Below, piece by piece: positions 1 through 12,833 of a stretch of 64,000 bases of DNA. The notes under the pieces were generated by a model, which was not told where the DNA came from, ran no database searches, and was given only the letters and a program-made list of their open reading frames with translations. The translations under genes and the position numbers were made by a program. How positions within the stretch are numbered: position 1 is the stretch's first letter; each line of letters starts with the position of its first letter. Source of the stretch: Vitis vinifera (lineage: Eukaryota > Streptophyta > Magnoliopsida > Vitales > Vitaceae); the NCBI RefSeq assembly GCF_030704535.1, contig NC_081823.1, positions 2,078,501 to 2,142,500 on the forward strand, read 5' to 3'.

Positions 1-2370
1 AAAAAGGGGTAAAATAATCTTAAATAAAAAAATAATTCTAACTTAAAATTTTGAAATATGATTCTTTTTAGGTTGTAATATTCTTTATCAAGTTTTTATA
101 TTCATTTCAAGTCAAATATTTTTTAACTTAAAAAAAAGGATTAATTGATTAAAAATGATGAAAATATACAAAAATTGTAAAGTTAACCTTCTCTATTTTT
201 TAACTTGAAGAGTAACCCATTTTTTATATAAATACCCTTTAATATTTTCATTATTTACATGTGTATTTTAAAAGAAAGGATTACTTTTGCAATAAAAATA
301 TAAGCGCATTTTTATTAAAAATTAGCATTTTTTAGGTTGAAAAAATGTAAAGGGTTAGTTTTCTAAGGTGGGAAAGATTTCATTGATTATCCCAAAAAAA
401 ATTATTTATTTACTATAAATTTATCTTCCACTTTCCTCATTCTATTATATTCTAAATTTATCCTCCACTCAACTTTTTCTTATAAATCCTTTTATAATTT
501 TTTTTTAGTTCCACTACTACTACCTCTAAAACTTCTCTTTTGTGATTCTTAAATCTAAATTTTCTCTGTGTAATGACCATAATTTAATTACAAGTTAATT
601 TAAGTTTATTTATTTCTTTGATGAAAATTAATGATTTGATTAGTGAATTGATTTAGTTGATAAATTAAAGAAATTGATTAGATTGTTAATAAGCTTATTA
701 AGCTAATTAAAGATAATTAAAAATAAGTTAAGATATTTAAAATAAATTGAGATGTGAAGCTATGAAGGTTCTGCTTATTTATGACATTCGAATATAAGAA
801 ATTTTAACTAAGATTTGTTACTTATGATTAAAATATACCTTCCTATTTTTGTTGAAACTAACTTATTGATGCAACATGAGCATCACAAAAAGTGTCGAAA
901 GCTCTAACACAACTTGTGAAAAATACATCATGATGGGTGGCTTGAAGGAAAGGTAAAAACCGATAGTGGAATAGTCTTTGGATAAGAGTCCCTAAAAAGA
1001 AGGAAGGTAAAATACCATAAAGTGAAAAACCTAAAACATTCCTAGGAAGATCCATGTGTGGATTAACGAGTGGCATCGACGTATGTCCTTGGATAAGAGC
1101 CTTGGAATACTTTTTAGTCATTATATGATTGTTGCAAGCTGTGAAAAGAGTTTGTTTAAGAAAGGTATATGATGTGATATATATTGTTGAATATGATAAA
1201 AATGTTTAAATATTTTTGGTCTTGAGGTGTTTGAATAAAAATAATTTAATCTTTCATATTTTATATAAAAATGAAATAATTTAAAGATACCTATTTTTTT
1301 TACTAACTTTAATTATATTTGTTAAGATTTTATTGTATCAACCTCAAGTAATCATCCAACAGATGAGGGGTGAATAGAATGATGGTTACTATTTACAAAT
1401 TTAAACTAAATGAATTCAAATGACAAATATATGCAATTATGTAATAAATACAATGAAACACCATTATATATAAAATGTAGTAAGAAAGAGAAAATATAAA
1501 CTCAAGATTTTTATAATAGTTCAGCACAATCCAACCTATATTCACTCTCCTCAAACTTTTAATCGAATAAGGGTTTCATTGTCACCAAGGCTTTAAAGCC
1601 AAAGTCTTCAACATTCTTGCACTTGGATTAATAGGTTCCAATGGACCTTCATAATCTTCAAGAGATGAGTCACTCTCAAATAACATATCAAATGACATCC
1701 CACATTTGAGAATCCTTAAATGATATCTCGCACTTAGATTTTTTCCCTCAAGTGATATCCTAGAACTCACTTCATAACAGTTACAAAAAAGATAGAAATA
1801 TAATATTATAAAATCATAATATAAATTTGAGCCTAAATGATACAAAGAAAAACTATGATTGAAGTGCATCAATTTAATACACAAGTATTAAATCAAAGTA
1901 CACTCAAAACTCTATCCCAAAACTCAAATAAAATTCAAGAATGATTTTAAACTATTTCCCTTTCAATACAAGAAATTTGGAGCCCAAATTAGCAATTAGA
2001 CACGGTTTGTGATCAACAGGTTGACCAATCAATCAAACCAACTACTAGTTGTTATGCATTAATTAACAAGTGACTGTTGGGGTTAAAACCTTTAACCAAT
2101 TCAATTAGTCCTCGATTGGTTGAAGCTCTGCCTTAATCGACTAAACATATGCTATTGAAAATGAGAAGGTGCAAAGTGCACCTCGATTGTTTAAGTTTTA
2201 CTGACTCAACCGATTTTTTACATGCTCAATCAATTGCATTATAAAGTACTTAAGCAACCCGGTTCGAGTGTGGAACTTCCAAATTTAGAAACCTAAATAA
2301 TAATAAATAGTAAATAAAGAAAAAGAAAAGAAAGAAAAGGAAAACCTTTTACACAAAATTACATTTCATG
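1..2370. other. A+T-rich intergenic region
   Basis: No gene is supported here. The short reading frames lack family similarity and splice context. From about 1330 to 2250 the sequence has the look of a dispersed plant repeat, with phrases on the Watson and Crick strands such as the Q/N-poor, stop-rich 'ccaatcaatcaaacc' type and a segment resembling 54.4-55.4 kb. No terminal repeats could be delimited. The rest is simple A/T sequence. Confidence 0.6.
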
Positions 2371-2378
2371 CCACTGAT

Positions 2379-2427
2379 TGGGCCAGAGCAGCAAATGGGG
2401 GAAGCCCAACCTTGAGCCCATGGCCCA
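2379..2427 (+). promoter_or_regulatory. Cluster of site II (TGGGCY) promoter elements
   Basis: Four TGGGCC/TGGGCT elements lie within 50 bp: TGGGCC at 2379-2384, and reverse-strand copies at 2403-2408, 2415-2420 and 2422-2427. They sit 55-100 bp before the exonuclease start codon. In plants, site II elements are typical of promoters of ribosomal-protein, ribosome-biogenesis and proliferation genes. A telo-box, AAACCCTAAACC, follows at 2498-2509 just inside the coding sequence. This pairing suggests that the exonuclease gene is co-regulated with ribosome biogenesis. Binding itself is inferred. Confidence 0.6.
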
Positions 2428-2480
2428 TGGTCCACGAAACCTTTTATCTTTCTCCTCCGAGCAAATCCAGTGTGCAAAAG

Positions 2481-5400
2481 ATGGGAACTCAACAGAGAAA
2501 CCCTAAACCTAATAGCCATTATCAGCTTAATCCCAACTGGACTCAGCTCCAACAAGTACAACTCTTCCTCTCTCTACTTTCTTCTCTGAATAATATCTAT
2601 CTTTATTGACTTTGATGTTGTGCAGAAGCTGAAAATCCATGCCTCAAGGCCTTCACAAAAATCCTCAAACGGTGCAGAGCCCCAAACCTCGAAAACCATT
2701 TTAGGTAATGTACTTTTTCTTCAGTTTCGCTTTTTTTTTTTTTTTTTTCCTCTAATTTTCTCTGCAATTTTTTTTTTCCAGGTAAGCGCAAAGAGAGACC
2801 CGATGCAGAGCCTGATGCTTCTCAGCGCAATATTCTTATTCCAACCAATACTGATTCGAGGTGATTCTTTAAAACCTTTTTGATGCTTTTTTCCCGGAGA
2901 AAATTTGTTTTTTCTTTTTTTTTTTATTCATTCCCTAGAGAAAGTTAATTTTCTACTGGAATTTACTTGGACCTCAATCGTTGTTTGATTGCACGGAAGA
3001 TGTTAGTTCTCTAGTTTGTAGCAGATTAAATGCTCAAATTCAAATTTGAACTTGTCTGGAAAATGTAGAAATTTCAGCTTAGTTTGGACAATCCGATTTT
3101 ATTTTTATTTTTTTCATTTGTAATAGCTGAGTCAAATTTCAACAAAATCTGTGTATAATTCGGCCAAATTTTTGTTCAAATTAATGAAAAATATTAGAAT
3201 AACATTTTTCCCAAATTTTTAAATCTGAAGTTTCCTGAATTTGATTGAGCAGTTAAAGCTGATTTTTTTGTCGTAATTTGTCCCAATCTGAATCAATATT
3301 TTACTGTCTTCTTGTGAATATTTTGAGAGTTTATAACCATGTTGACAAGAAATAGTAGGAAAAGAAAAGAACACTTGGAATCTGACAGCATGCAGTCCAT
3401 CCAACAACTTCTACAATTACGAGATTTTATTTTTTGTCCTGTGTTTTCCCTTGAATAGAATGGAGCACAGTTTAACTTTCCAAAATTCAACCTGTTAAAC
3501 AAATAAATATTTTCTTCTGTTATTCCTCTTTTAAGGTTTTGGATAGCATAACCCTGAAGATAAACTATAGTTACTAGAGTAGGTAAGATGATGTACCGGG
3601 CATTTTCTGCAGCCATGGGATTGAAATTTATCCAATAAATATGGCATACTGATTTTTGCATGTTGTTAGTCATGTTACCTAACTAAATAGTGCTCACACA
3701 TTAAATGTTTATTTATTTATTATTTATTTTGATGGATAATAAAAGCATATTAAAAGCACCTAAAGGGGATAGGGGAAGTGCACAAGGAACAGAAAAAAAA
3801 AATGTAAAAGATAGAAAAAATGAGGGACAAAACAGAAGCCCTTAAATAATGCCCTAGGCTAACAACTTATCAATGAAATCAAGAAAATTTAGGAGTCAAT
3901 TTTTTTTTACTTTTCAAAATTTAGAATATGGGGGCTTGCTTAGAAAGGATCTCTGTAAGGGGTATGGACACTTGGATACGACATAACAAAATGAAAAACA
4001 AGTAAGATATCTTTGTGAGAACATCCCTTTTTTTTTATTATTCCTTTTATCTTATTTTTTTCATTCTTGTCCCTAAATATTCTTAAGCTTTCACTTTTTT
4101 TTTTCATTGTAAATATATACTAGGGAAATTGGAAAAAAAAAATCAATCAAAATCATACAACCATATCTAAAGCAAAGTAGGATTATCCAACAACGATATC
4201 GCACCTACATCTGTATCGTGTCATGTTCTGTTGACATGGGTAATGCTTAGTGAAGTTGGATTGTCTGACTATCACAGAAAGGAACATGCAAAGGTCTTTT
4301 GATCTAACCAACTACTCCCTTAAATGTGTCACTTAATATTGTTTCGGAAGGCACCTTGATTGCTTGTCTAGTGATTTAGCTCTTCTTTCCTTTTAAAGGT
4401 CTAGGGGACATCAGTACATTTCTTTTGGTGATCATGTTGCACATCTGTTGACTCCATCTATGTCGGGAGCGATCTATTTGTGCTGATATGATTCAAGGGA
4501 ATTGCTGTCAAATACTTACCAATAGTTTCTTGAAGCTGCTTTAATGGTTTTCAATTTTATTATTGTTTGACTTGTATGTCAAGGCCTTTAAAAATCTTGA
4601 CTATTGTGTTGCATGAATTTACATCCATTTTAATAAGCATAAAACATCTAAATATATGAATGGCTTAATTGAAAACACAATTTTAAAAGGTCCATGTCAC
4701 ACTTTTAAAGGGTGACTGAAACAGATTATATTCATATTCAATGTATTTTCATTTATGGCTTTTATTGATTGGACCAAAGCATATTTCCCAGGTTAGTAAA
4801 GTAACTCATACAGGTCTTTACTTTTGACTGTCAAAGCAAAAAAAAGATCGTTTATTTTTGTTCTTTTCTGAAGTAATTTTATGTTAAAATCAGATGTCAA
4901 ACAACAGTAATTGTAATTCTTATTGTATTTATTGTGAATGGGTTTTTTTTTTTATTGTTCTATTCAAATGGCAAGTGCTCCATTTTTTATACTACTCTAA
5001 AAAGTTAAACTATCTTGTTAATATAGTTTGTTTTCAATTTTTTGTTTTCTATTTTGCTGAGTGTTATGGTGCTTAACTGATTTTCCAGTCTGACGGATGC
5101 AGTAGCTATGGATTGTGAAATGGTTGGTGTTGGTTCTGAAGGAAATAAAAGTGCTCTTGGACGAGTGACATTGGTATTAGTTCCTCCTGTCTTATGTTTC
5201 TTTGTCTTTCTCATTGGGTGCATAGCATGCGTCTGTAATTTGGTATCATGAGCTGAAGATCTCATGTATGCTTGAAAAGGTTCTGTGCTAACTCACAGAG
5301 AAGGATAACCTTAATTGTTTGTTTTGCCCCAGATTTTTGTTTGTCACAATAAGGAGCCATTGCTTGATGCAATGGTAACTTCAAAGGCTGTCAAGTGCGG

Positions 5401-8400
5401 AAGCACAGGCTTAAGTCTGCGTGCAGCCACTTCATGCAAAATTGCTGAAGTTTCCTGTACCAGTTCACCCCTCCCAGAACCCTGAAAATGGGACCCACAC
5501 TGGGTATGGCACCCCCTTTTTGTTCTATTTTTATTTATCTATACGGGAGAACTTATGATAAAAGGGTGCCAAGGAGAACCAATAGCAGCAGATAAAACTA
5601 GAGAAACCTGCAAATGCCATAGCTAAATACAAACATCATTTACCATTTAATGAGCTGTTTTTTAGACAGAAGTTCAGTTTTGAGGTAATATGAAGTAATA
5701 TCCCTAGCATGCATAATTGGGACAATCTCCATGGACATTTCTTCATACAAAGTTCCCAGCCAGTTGCACTGTAGAACTCTCCTTTAACCTAGCGGTTCCT
5801 GAACTTTAGGGACTTTAAATCTTCATGCAAAGATCATTTACCATCTAATAAGATGTTGCTAGACAGAAGTTCAGTTTTGAGGTAATATCCCTAGCATGCA
5901 TAATTGGGACAATCTTCATGGATGTTTTTTTGTACAAAGATACCAGCCAGTTGCACTGTAGAACTTTCCTTTAACCTAGCAATTCCTGAACTTTAGGGAC
6001 TTTAAATCTTTAATGCATCAGAGCTTTTCTAAGGCTTCTACTTTATTTGGATACAACTTTGTGGTGTTAAGACCTTATTTTATAGTGGAGTTTAATACTT
6101 TACTGAGTGGTGCTAATGTTGAAACTATATGTAATCCATAAAACTATTGATTTCAGATACTATAATGTGACTTTCAAGTTTTTCTATGGATAAAAATTCC
6201 AGGTTACATTTACTTATTTATTTAGCATTAATGTTTACTAACTGTAGTTCAGTCTATGGCAGGTTAATAAGTGGGGAAATGTTATATATGATGAGTATGT
6301 TCGCCCAGTTGAATGGGTTGTTGATTTCCGTACAGAAATTAGTGGAATCCGACCCCGTGACTTGAAAAAAGGTTGGCCTAATATTTTCTTTTGCTGCTTT
6401 CTTTCTTGTATGTGCAAAATTGGAACTTGTATGAACAATAGGCTGTTTTTCCAAACATTCATTATGTTTTTAAGTTCAAGCAACTTTTGTGCATAGTATG
6501 TGTCTGAGCCAGCAAAGAGAGTACATGTTAATATGACACTTGAAATACTTTTAAGTTATGTAAACAGAAGCTTAAAATCCTAATTTAGTTGTGAATATAT
6601 ATATACATATGCACCCCGTTCCTTGATTTGTTGTAGATTTTCCCAGTTTCTGTAAGATCCTGCATTGTTAAAAGGTTGATTCCAGTTGGTCTCTACCCAT
6701 TGCACATCTATTATCTCCATGGGAATTAAAATGAAACAAATGTCAACAGTGATTGGGAAGTTGCAGCTAAAAAATCTCTGGAGGCAAGTATCCATTGCTT
6801 GGATTCGAGTTGATTGAACTTAAGGATATCCCTTTCATCCACTGCGTGCAGAGTTTGTTGGGGAAAATCAGTGTTTTACATTGTGATTCTAGCATTTAAT
6901 GTTTTTTTTTTTTGATATTCCTTTTTCCCTTGAAGCACAGACTGTATTTTATGTTATATAAGTATTGAGATGGTTACTTGCTGAATTGATGGTTTGTGAT
7001 ATTGTATACATATGTAAAATTTTAGAAGGTAATTGTGAATGCAGTAATTCATTCTAAATTTCTAATATGGTATAATGTAGTCAAATATCCTTGAAATGTG
7101 GTCAGTTGGCCAGAATTAGGAGAGAAAAAATGCTTTAAACATCTGAACATCATAGTGGCTGTTTTGTTTTATTTTCTTTTTTGGCTGAAAATATTACATA
7201 GTAGGAGTTTTCTGTTGTAACATATCAATTTTTAACTACACTGTATTTGTAGAAAGCCTCAGTCAAACTTATGATGTTTTCGCTGCAGCTAAGGATTTCC
7301 AGACTGTTCAGAGGCAAGTGGCAGAGTTGATTAAAGGAAGACTTCTTGTTGGTCATGCGTTACGTAATGATCTTAAGGTTGGTATATCTGGTATTTAGAT
7401 TTGGGTGCCTGAGGTATTTTGTTTACATTGAAATTCTTTTTCTTGGGACAGGCTCTGCTATTAAGTCATCCAAAGGTGGACATGCGAGATACATCTGAGT
7501 GTGAACTCTTTTTAAAGTACTACCCCTTAAACTATTTCACGATCAATACTTGCACTGTCAGTTATGTTCTGCATTTCCTGTGGTATATCCTTTTAAAGCA
7601 TATCCTTGATGAATTAGGGAAGAACGCAGGAGGGTGGCCCTTCGACATCTTGCAGCTGAGTTTCTTGGTGTTAAGATCCAGAATGGAGAGCACTGCCCTG
7701 TAAGTTCTTTTAACTTATTGTGGTGATTATTTCTTTGTCTTTGTGCTGTTCATTTGCAAGATGATATCTCATTTTCTTATGTAGTCGTATGTTTATAGAA
7801 TAAGGATGAACATTTAGTTGGCATACTACAAAATATAGCCTTGCCACCCAAAATTTGGCCAGTTCAGCCTGTACTTTTGATGCTTGGACTGGACCTGATC
7901 TAACCGTTGAGGTGTGAAATTGAGTTTTGGCTGACAGTCTGAACATCATAGACCACCCTCCAAGACAGCAGCCTGAGTGTTACTTACGCAGTTTATTTTA
8001 TATATATATATACACACACATTTACATACTTACATATATTATTGCAATTATTGACTTTTATCATCTTCATTATCATTTGTTGCATGTTGCATGCAATGTA
8101 AAATCAGACCATTTAATTACTAAAGTAGTTCTAAGAACTTATTAACAACTAGTCTAATTTACCTTCATTAAAGCAAAGGTCTTCGAGGTACCTATCAAAA
8201 AAAAAAAAAAAAGCAAAGGTCTTGGAGGTTTGGCTTTGTTTTCATTCTCATATTTCATGACCCTCATCATCTTTTAACTACTTTGCTCTAAACATTATGA
8301 TGCCAACCTACATATTTAACAGATATACTTTTATTCATTTTCCAATGTACTCGGGCTGTGCTTCCTGTTTTGAGGGTCCCTTTCTGAACTTTGTTTGCCT

Positions 8401-8680
8401 ATCAAATATGTATACATATAATACTTCTATCATTCTCAGCTGAGATCATAGTTGACGTTAAGGGAAAACTACTTCAGTGGCCATGTCTCACGGATAGTTC
8501 TGGTTTCAGGTAGAAGATGCCCGCGCTGCAATGCTGCTTTATCAGAGAAACAGAAAACAATGGGAGAAGAATATCAAAGATCAGATTAGGCTGAGGCAAA
8601 AGCAGAAGAAACGGAAGCAGAAAAAGAAACCAAAGAGGAGAGATGCTTCAGATGTTAACCATGCTGCAACAGCTTCTTAA
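2481..8680 (+). CDS. REXO4: RNA exonuclease 4 homolog (DEDDh 3'-5' exonuclease)
   Basis: Nine coding exons: 2481-2555, 2626-2704, 2782-2860, 5089-5173, 6263-6371, 7289-7377, 7452-7516, 7618-7699 and 8510-8680. All introns are GT-AG, and the model totals 277 residues. Exon 4 carries the Exo I motif AMDCEMVGVG with the catalytic Asp and Glu. Exon 6 has Exo II (VGHALRNDL). Exons 8-9 join to form Exo III (EHCPVEDARAAM), supplying His and Asp, so the full DEDDh set is present. The text VNKWG…ISGIRP matches the REXO4/Rex4 core. The last exon is strongly basic (Lys/Arg/Gln-rich), like a nucleolar targeting tail. Yeast Rex4 acts in pre-rRNA processing, and that role is inferred here. The ATG at 2481 was chosen because site II elements lie just upstream; an in-frame ATG at 2427 would add 18 residues. 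The product probably acts in the nucleolus. Confidence 0.9.
5632..6017 (+). repeat. Tandem duplication inside REXO4 intron 4
   Basis: Two adjacent copies of a segment of about 190 bp, roughly 5632-5829 and 5830-6017, share long near-identical blocks. Examples are the stretches around 'agacagaagttcagttttga', 'ccctagcatgcataattggg' and 'gccagttgcactgtagaact'. The offset shrinks from 198 to 187 bp because the first copy has about 11 extra bases ('tatgaagtaa' region). This is a local segmental duplication within the intron with no coding content. Confidence 0.85.
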
Positions 8681-9328
8681 CTTGGACTCTTCATCTGCAA
8701 GTTCCATGAATGTTATTTGGAGATCGCCCATGAGTTTCCATTAATCCAAAGAAAGCAAGCAGCGGAAGCAGCATCCACAACCATTATTCTCAGCTAAACT
8801 TCACGCTACTGCTGCAATTATTTATCCTTAACATGAGGTTATCGCCAAAAACATATTTTAGTCTGATACACAAGGGGAAATCATTGTTTCATCATCATGG
8901 GTGTGAAGCATTTTGTGGCCACCTTCTGGTAAAACTGTGAAACTCTTCATTGATAATCGGTTTCAAGCTGCCCTTTGACTGCCACTCTTCCCATGAACGC
9001 CTGGATTGAAATGTTTTATCCACATTGAGCTTTTAGGGTTTAGGTGTATGTCATCAGTTTGTTATAAGTGACAGGTTTCTTTACTGGGTTTGATGTTGTG
9101 AAAGTCTTGCTCCAAATCTTGAAACACCGGATCTTCTGATAGTAACATTTATGGTAATGGGTTATTGAGGAAGTCTTCCCAATATATTTTCTATTTGGGT
9201 AATGGCACCTTTTGATATTATCAATCAAGGGTGACACATGAGCGCACCTAATCTCTCGGTATTAATCGAAAAGGTATCATCAATCTTCATTACTAAAAAA
9301 AATATAAGTATTATCTGAAAATTATTTT
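8681..9328. other. REXO4 3' UTR and short spacer
   Basis: Sequence following the exonuclease stop codon. The first 300-350 bases have a mixed composition consistent with a 3' UTR. No clear AATAAA was fixed and no coding signal was seen. The spacer ends at the left LTR of a Copia remnant. Confidence 0.5.
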
Positions 9329-9509
9329 TGTTATAAAATATGAGAATTTGTCGGATGAGAACTTGTGAATGATCATTCATATTGATGTATATCTTTTTAT
9401 GATTCCCTATAAAAGAGAGATATTTCTAATGAAAATCCATTCTATTCTATTCTCTTCTTATATTCTAATTTCTCTTTCTTGTCTCCTTTCACTTTATAAT
9501 TTCATAACA
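9329..9509 (+). repeat. 5' LTR of the Copia remnant
   Basis: A 181-bp repeat begins TGTTATAAAATATGAG and ends TTTCATAACA, giving the terminal inverted hexamer TGTTAT/ATAACA. It contains a TATA-like 'cctataaaag' near 9404 and a pyrimidine-rich 3' part. The sequence right after it, 'cgttattagcacga', sits where the primer-binding site would be, but I cannot match it to a tRNA with confidence. Confidence 0.75.
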
Positions 9510-9739
9510 CGTTATTAGCACGATTAGTCTTTACAAAAGAAATATAAATTTTTTTCTCTATTCAAAGAAATAGAAAGATGTTCTTATTTTCAGAGAAATA
9601 GAAAGACTCTTCTCTCTTCTTTCTTACAAAAAGTTCTTACAAGAAGGAACGTGATAATCTTATATCATGATTTTCTATTTTATAACCCTTTGATCTCTAT
9701 TTTCATTTATTTTATTTGAATACATAAATATGTACAATC

Positions 9740-10004
9740 CCTATAACCAGAAGTTATGAGGTAAATTATAAATTATGGGGTAAATTCATAACCAGAAGTT
9801 ATGAAAAATATGTACAATCCCTATAACCAAAAGTTATGGGGAAAATTATAAAATTAAAAATACATGACCAAAAGTTATATATATGATCCTTAATTATTTG
9901 TTTTTAATTATACGGTATAACTAGAAGTTATACCAAACAATATTATATAGCCAGAAAGTATAAAATAAATAAATAAATTTTCATAACATGAAGTTATGTA
10001 TAAA

Positions 10005-10051
<47 letters not shown>

Positions 10052-10815
10052 CATAGCCTGAAGTTATGTACAAATTTAAATATTTTTTTGTTCTGACAAA
10101 ATAATTATGGCCTAAAGCTATGAAATATATTAACTTTTAATTTCTTTTAATTATATTGTGTAACTAAAAGTTATACATAAATAGTTTATAGCCTGAAGCT
10201 ATGTACAAAGTTGAATATTTTCTTGTTTTAACAAAATAATCATAACTTAGAGTTATGAAAAATATTGGCTTTTAATTTTTATTTCGTACTCACTTATTTT
10301 TCACAACAGGAACTATGGAAAACAATTTTTATTAACAATTGTTTTATACCCAGAAACTATGCATATAATTTCTAATTTTCTTGTATAACCAGAAGTTATA
10401 CAAAACAAAATTGTCAATGAACAGCTATGTACCTAAAAGATACATAATTTTTTAAAATTTTGTTATATAACCAAAAGTTATATAAATATTATTATTCATA
10501 ACCCAAAGTTATGAAAATAAGAAAATTAATATACTTTGTGCTAATTAAAGGTTATACCAAAGTTGTTAATATGTACTTTCTTATAGCTAGAAGTTATAGA
10601 GAACAAAATTGTTAACTAACAATTTTGTACAACTTTATGAAATTTATATAACCAAAAGTTATAATGAAATATATTATAGCCTGAAGATATGATAACAAAC
10701 ATATCGATAATATTTACATATTATCAAAATATCAACATTTTGTATATCAAGTTATGCAAATAGGTAAGTGTTTGATAGTTTTTATAAATTTATATTATTA
10801 GAAGTTATACTGTTA
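9740..10815 (+). repeat. Array of about 22 imperfect ATAAC-N5-GTTAT palindromes
   Basis: About 22 copies of a 15-18-base motif of the form ATAAC CAGAA GTTAT recur every 30-65 bases. Examples lie near 9749, 9790, 9820, 9916, 9983, 10054, 10187, 10385, 10467, 10499, 10585, 10649 and 10799. The arms ATAAC and GTTAT are self-complementary around a CAGAA, CTGAA or CAAAA centre. Changes in one arm are sometimes matched in the other, as in 'atagcctgaagctat'. Spacers between copies are unrelated A/T-rich sequence. The array occupies the leader/gag position of the Copia remnant. Confidence 0.85.
10005..10048. repeat. (TA)n microsatellite
   Basis: An uninterrupted TA dinucleotide run of about 40 bases lies between two of the ATAAC…GTTAT motifs of the Copia remnant. 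Confidence 0.95.
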
Positions 10816-12654
10816 TTAGTAGAAAAATTTACATATAGATGTGGAATTTCAGATTGCATAATATTTTTGCATTAGAGGTGATAGTTTGAAATATTTTTTT
10901 ATTCTAGTTATTTTAATTTAGAAAATTGAGATTTTTTTGGATACATGTGAAATATATGACTTGGTCATATGATCAATAAATTGATTTTGGATGTCAATTT
11001 TCTTTATAGCACGTTTTTATGATTGGAAAATTTTGAATTATATAAAACAATATATATTATTGCATGTTGCCATATATGGTATTTTTATTAACACAATAAT
11101 TTCATTATCCAAAATAATTTTGAAATTACAATAGGTTTAACTATTGTTCTCAATATATTATATTATATCTTTACATATATGTTCAGATGGATTTGTAGTA
11201 TTTCAATTAAAGTTTTGAGACAATAAAATGTTTTAAATCATGATATGTTCTCTTGAAATTTTGATTTATAAATTAATTTTTGCACATTAATTTAGATCAT
11301 AATAATATTTTGAATAAAATTATTGATCTATCACTACAATTAGTTTGATTATTGAAATACTTCTTAGTTATTTCATGTATAAATTGCTCCACACTTACAA
11401 AATCAAATATGTGAGATATTTAAGAAATACATGACTTTAAATTATCTTTTCATATTTGTTTTATTGTGTTATATATGCTCTCATTGCTTTTACACAACTT
11501 ATTAAGTTAAGTCATCGTCAATGACTAATATTTTTCCATTGATTTTAACTATTTCTCTATGATAATATTTCTTCAACTCTATAAAGACGAAGTCTTTATG
11601 ACAATGTTTTATGACTTGTTATTTTAATAAAACTTTTGTCTTATTAATTGCACAACATTGATGATAGACAATGTTAATACTATATTAGGTGATAGAAACC
11701 TTATTAAAGGCTCTAGAAGGGCTTATATCATGTCACTAATAGTATTTGATTCCATGTGAATGACACTTTATACGATACTAGATCCAGAAGAATTTTGTAA
11801 TACCAACTTGGTCCCTCAGGGTAAAAGGTCGTATAGATGTATATTATAAAACCAGAAGTTCTTATTTAGTGACTAGTCTACCTATACATTTAAAATGTAG
11901 AATGACATGTTGTGCAAATTATCATTTTAACGAGATAATTTTCTCGCCATTAGAAGAACGACATGAAATTATTTGGAATGCATTGACTTTGACTTATCTT
12001 GATTCTCGTACCAATCAATGTGAACTGGAAGTTTAAAAGATTATTTATTTGTAAAATCTTGCAAATCAATTATTAGATGCATTTATTGATACAAAGAAAG
12101 TGACAAAGTCATATATCCTGGCTGCAAATACTCTAGCATGAATTGATGTTCCTGTAAGACAGTTAACAAATGAATCTAAGATACGCCTAAAGCGTGGTAG
12201 ACTTGTCGACTCAAATGATGTAACTCCCCAGAAGAGGAGAACCCAATAAAAACTTGACACTTTAAAAGAGACTATCAAAATGATTGATCAGTTTAAAATT
12301 GATAAATCTATAGCCCCAGAAGAGACACAAATAATGCAGAAAGCGTCTGAAGAGGCACATATTGAACGAGAAGCCTCCGAAGAGGCACATGTACCTAAAA
12401 ATTGTGAGATATTAGTAAGTTATGTATATATGGGAGAAAAATGGGATTGAAATAATATTGTTATTAACAATATTTTCGTTTTCCAAGTGGCCTCCGATAT
12501 CATAAGAAATGATGAAGATCCTGAACCACGAAGTGGAAGAATGCCGACATAGAAATGATTGGCCAAAATGGAAAGAAGCTATATAGGCAGGTTTTTCCTA
12601 TAGGGTTTTTTCTAGTAAGGTTTTAATGAGGCATGTTCTTATGATCATCAAGAG

Positions 12655-12833
12655 TGTTATAAAATATGAGAATTTATCAGAATATGAGAACTTGTGGATG
12701 ATCATCCATATTGATGTATATCTCTTTGTGACTCTTTATAAAATGAAGATACCTCTAATGAAAATCTATTATTTTCTCTTCCTATATTCTAATTTCTTTG
12801 TTTTCTTTTTCTTTCACTTTATAATTTTACAAT
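12655..12833 (+). repeat. 3' LTR of the Copia remnant
   Basis: This begins TGTTATAAAATATGAG and matches the 9329-9509 repeat through its length, with scattered substitutions and small indels. An extra 'aatatgag' lies near 12680 and the end, 'ttttacaa', is diverged. The mismatch level shows an old insertion. The right boundary is approximate. Confidence 0.7.

Larger units (their letters stand above)
9329..12833 (+). mobile_element. Degenerate Ty1/Copia-type LTR retrotransposon
   Basis: An element of about 3.5 kb is bounded by direct repeats (9329-9509 and 12655 to about 12833) and oriented +. Between 11.9 and 12.6 kb the + strand keeps stop-riddled pieces of the region that joins integrase to reverse transcriptase in plant Copia polyproteins. 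These are a 'RTNQCELEV' phrase near 12010, 'NESKIRLKRGR' near 12165 and 'EDPEPRSG' near 12515. A purine tract, 'catcaagag', precedes the right LTR, as in plant Copia elements. Reverse transcriptase, RNase H and most of gag/integrase are missing, so the element is a dead internal-deletion derivative. No target-site duplication could be recognised. Confidence 0.75.

Noticed and set aside
2255-2290. tRNA B-box-like 'ggttcgagtgtgg'
   Set aside because: No A box, acceptor stem or cloverleaf could be folded around it.
2412-2609. Open frame starting at 2412 as a separate small protein
   Set aside because: Its first codon is TTG. Its middle is exon 1 of the exonuclease gene and the rest is intron 1.
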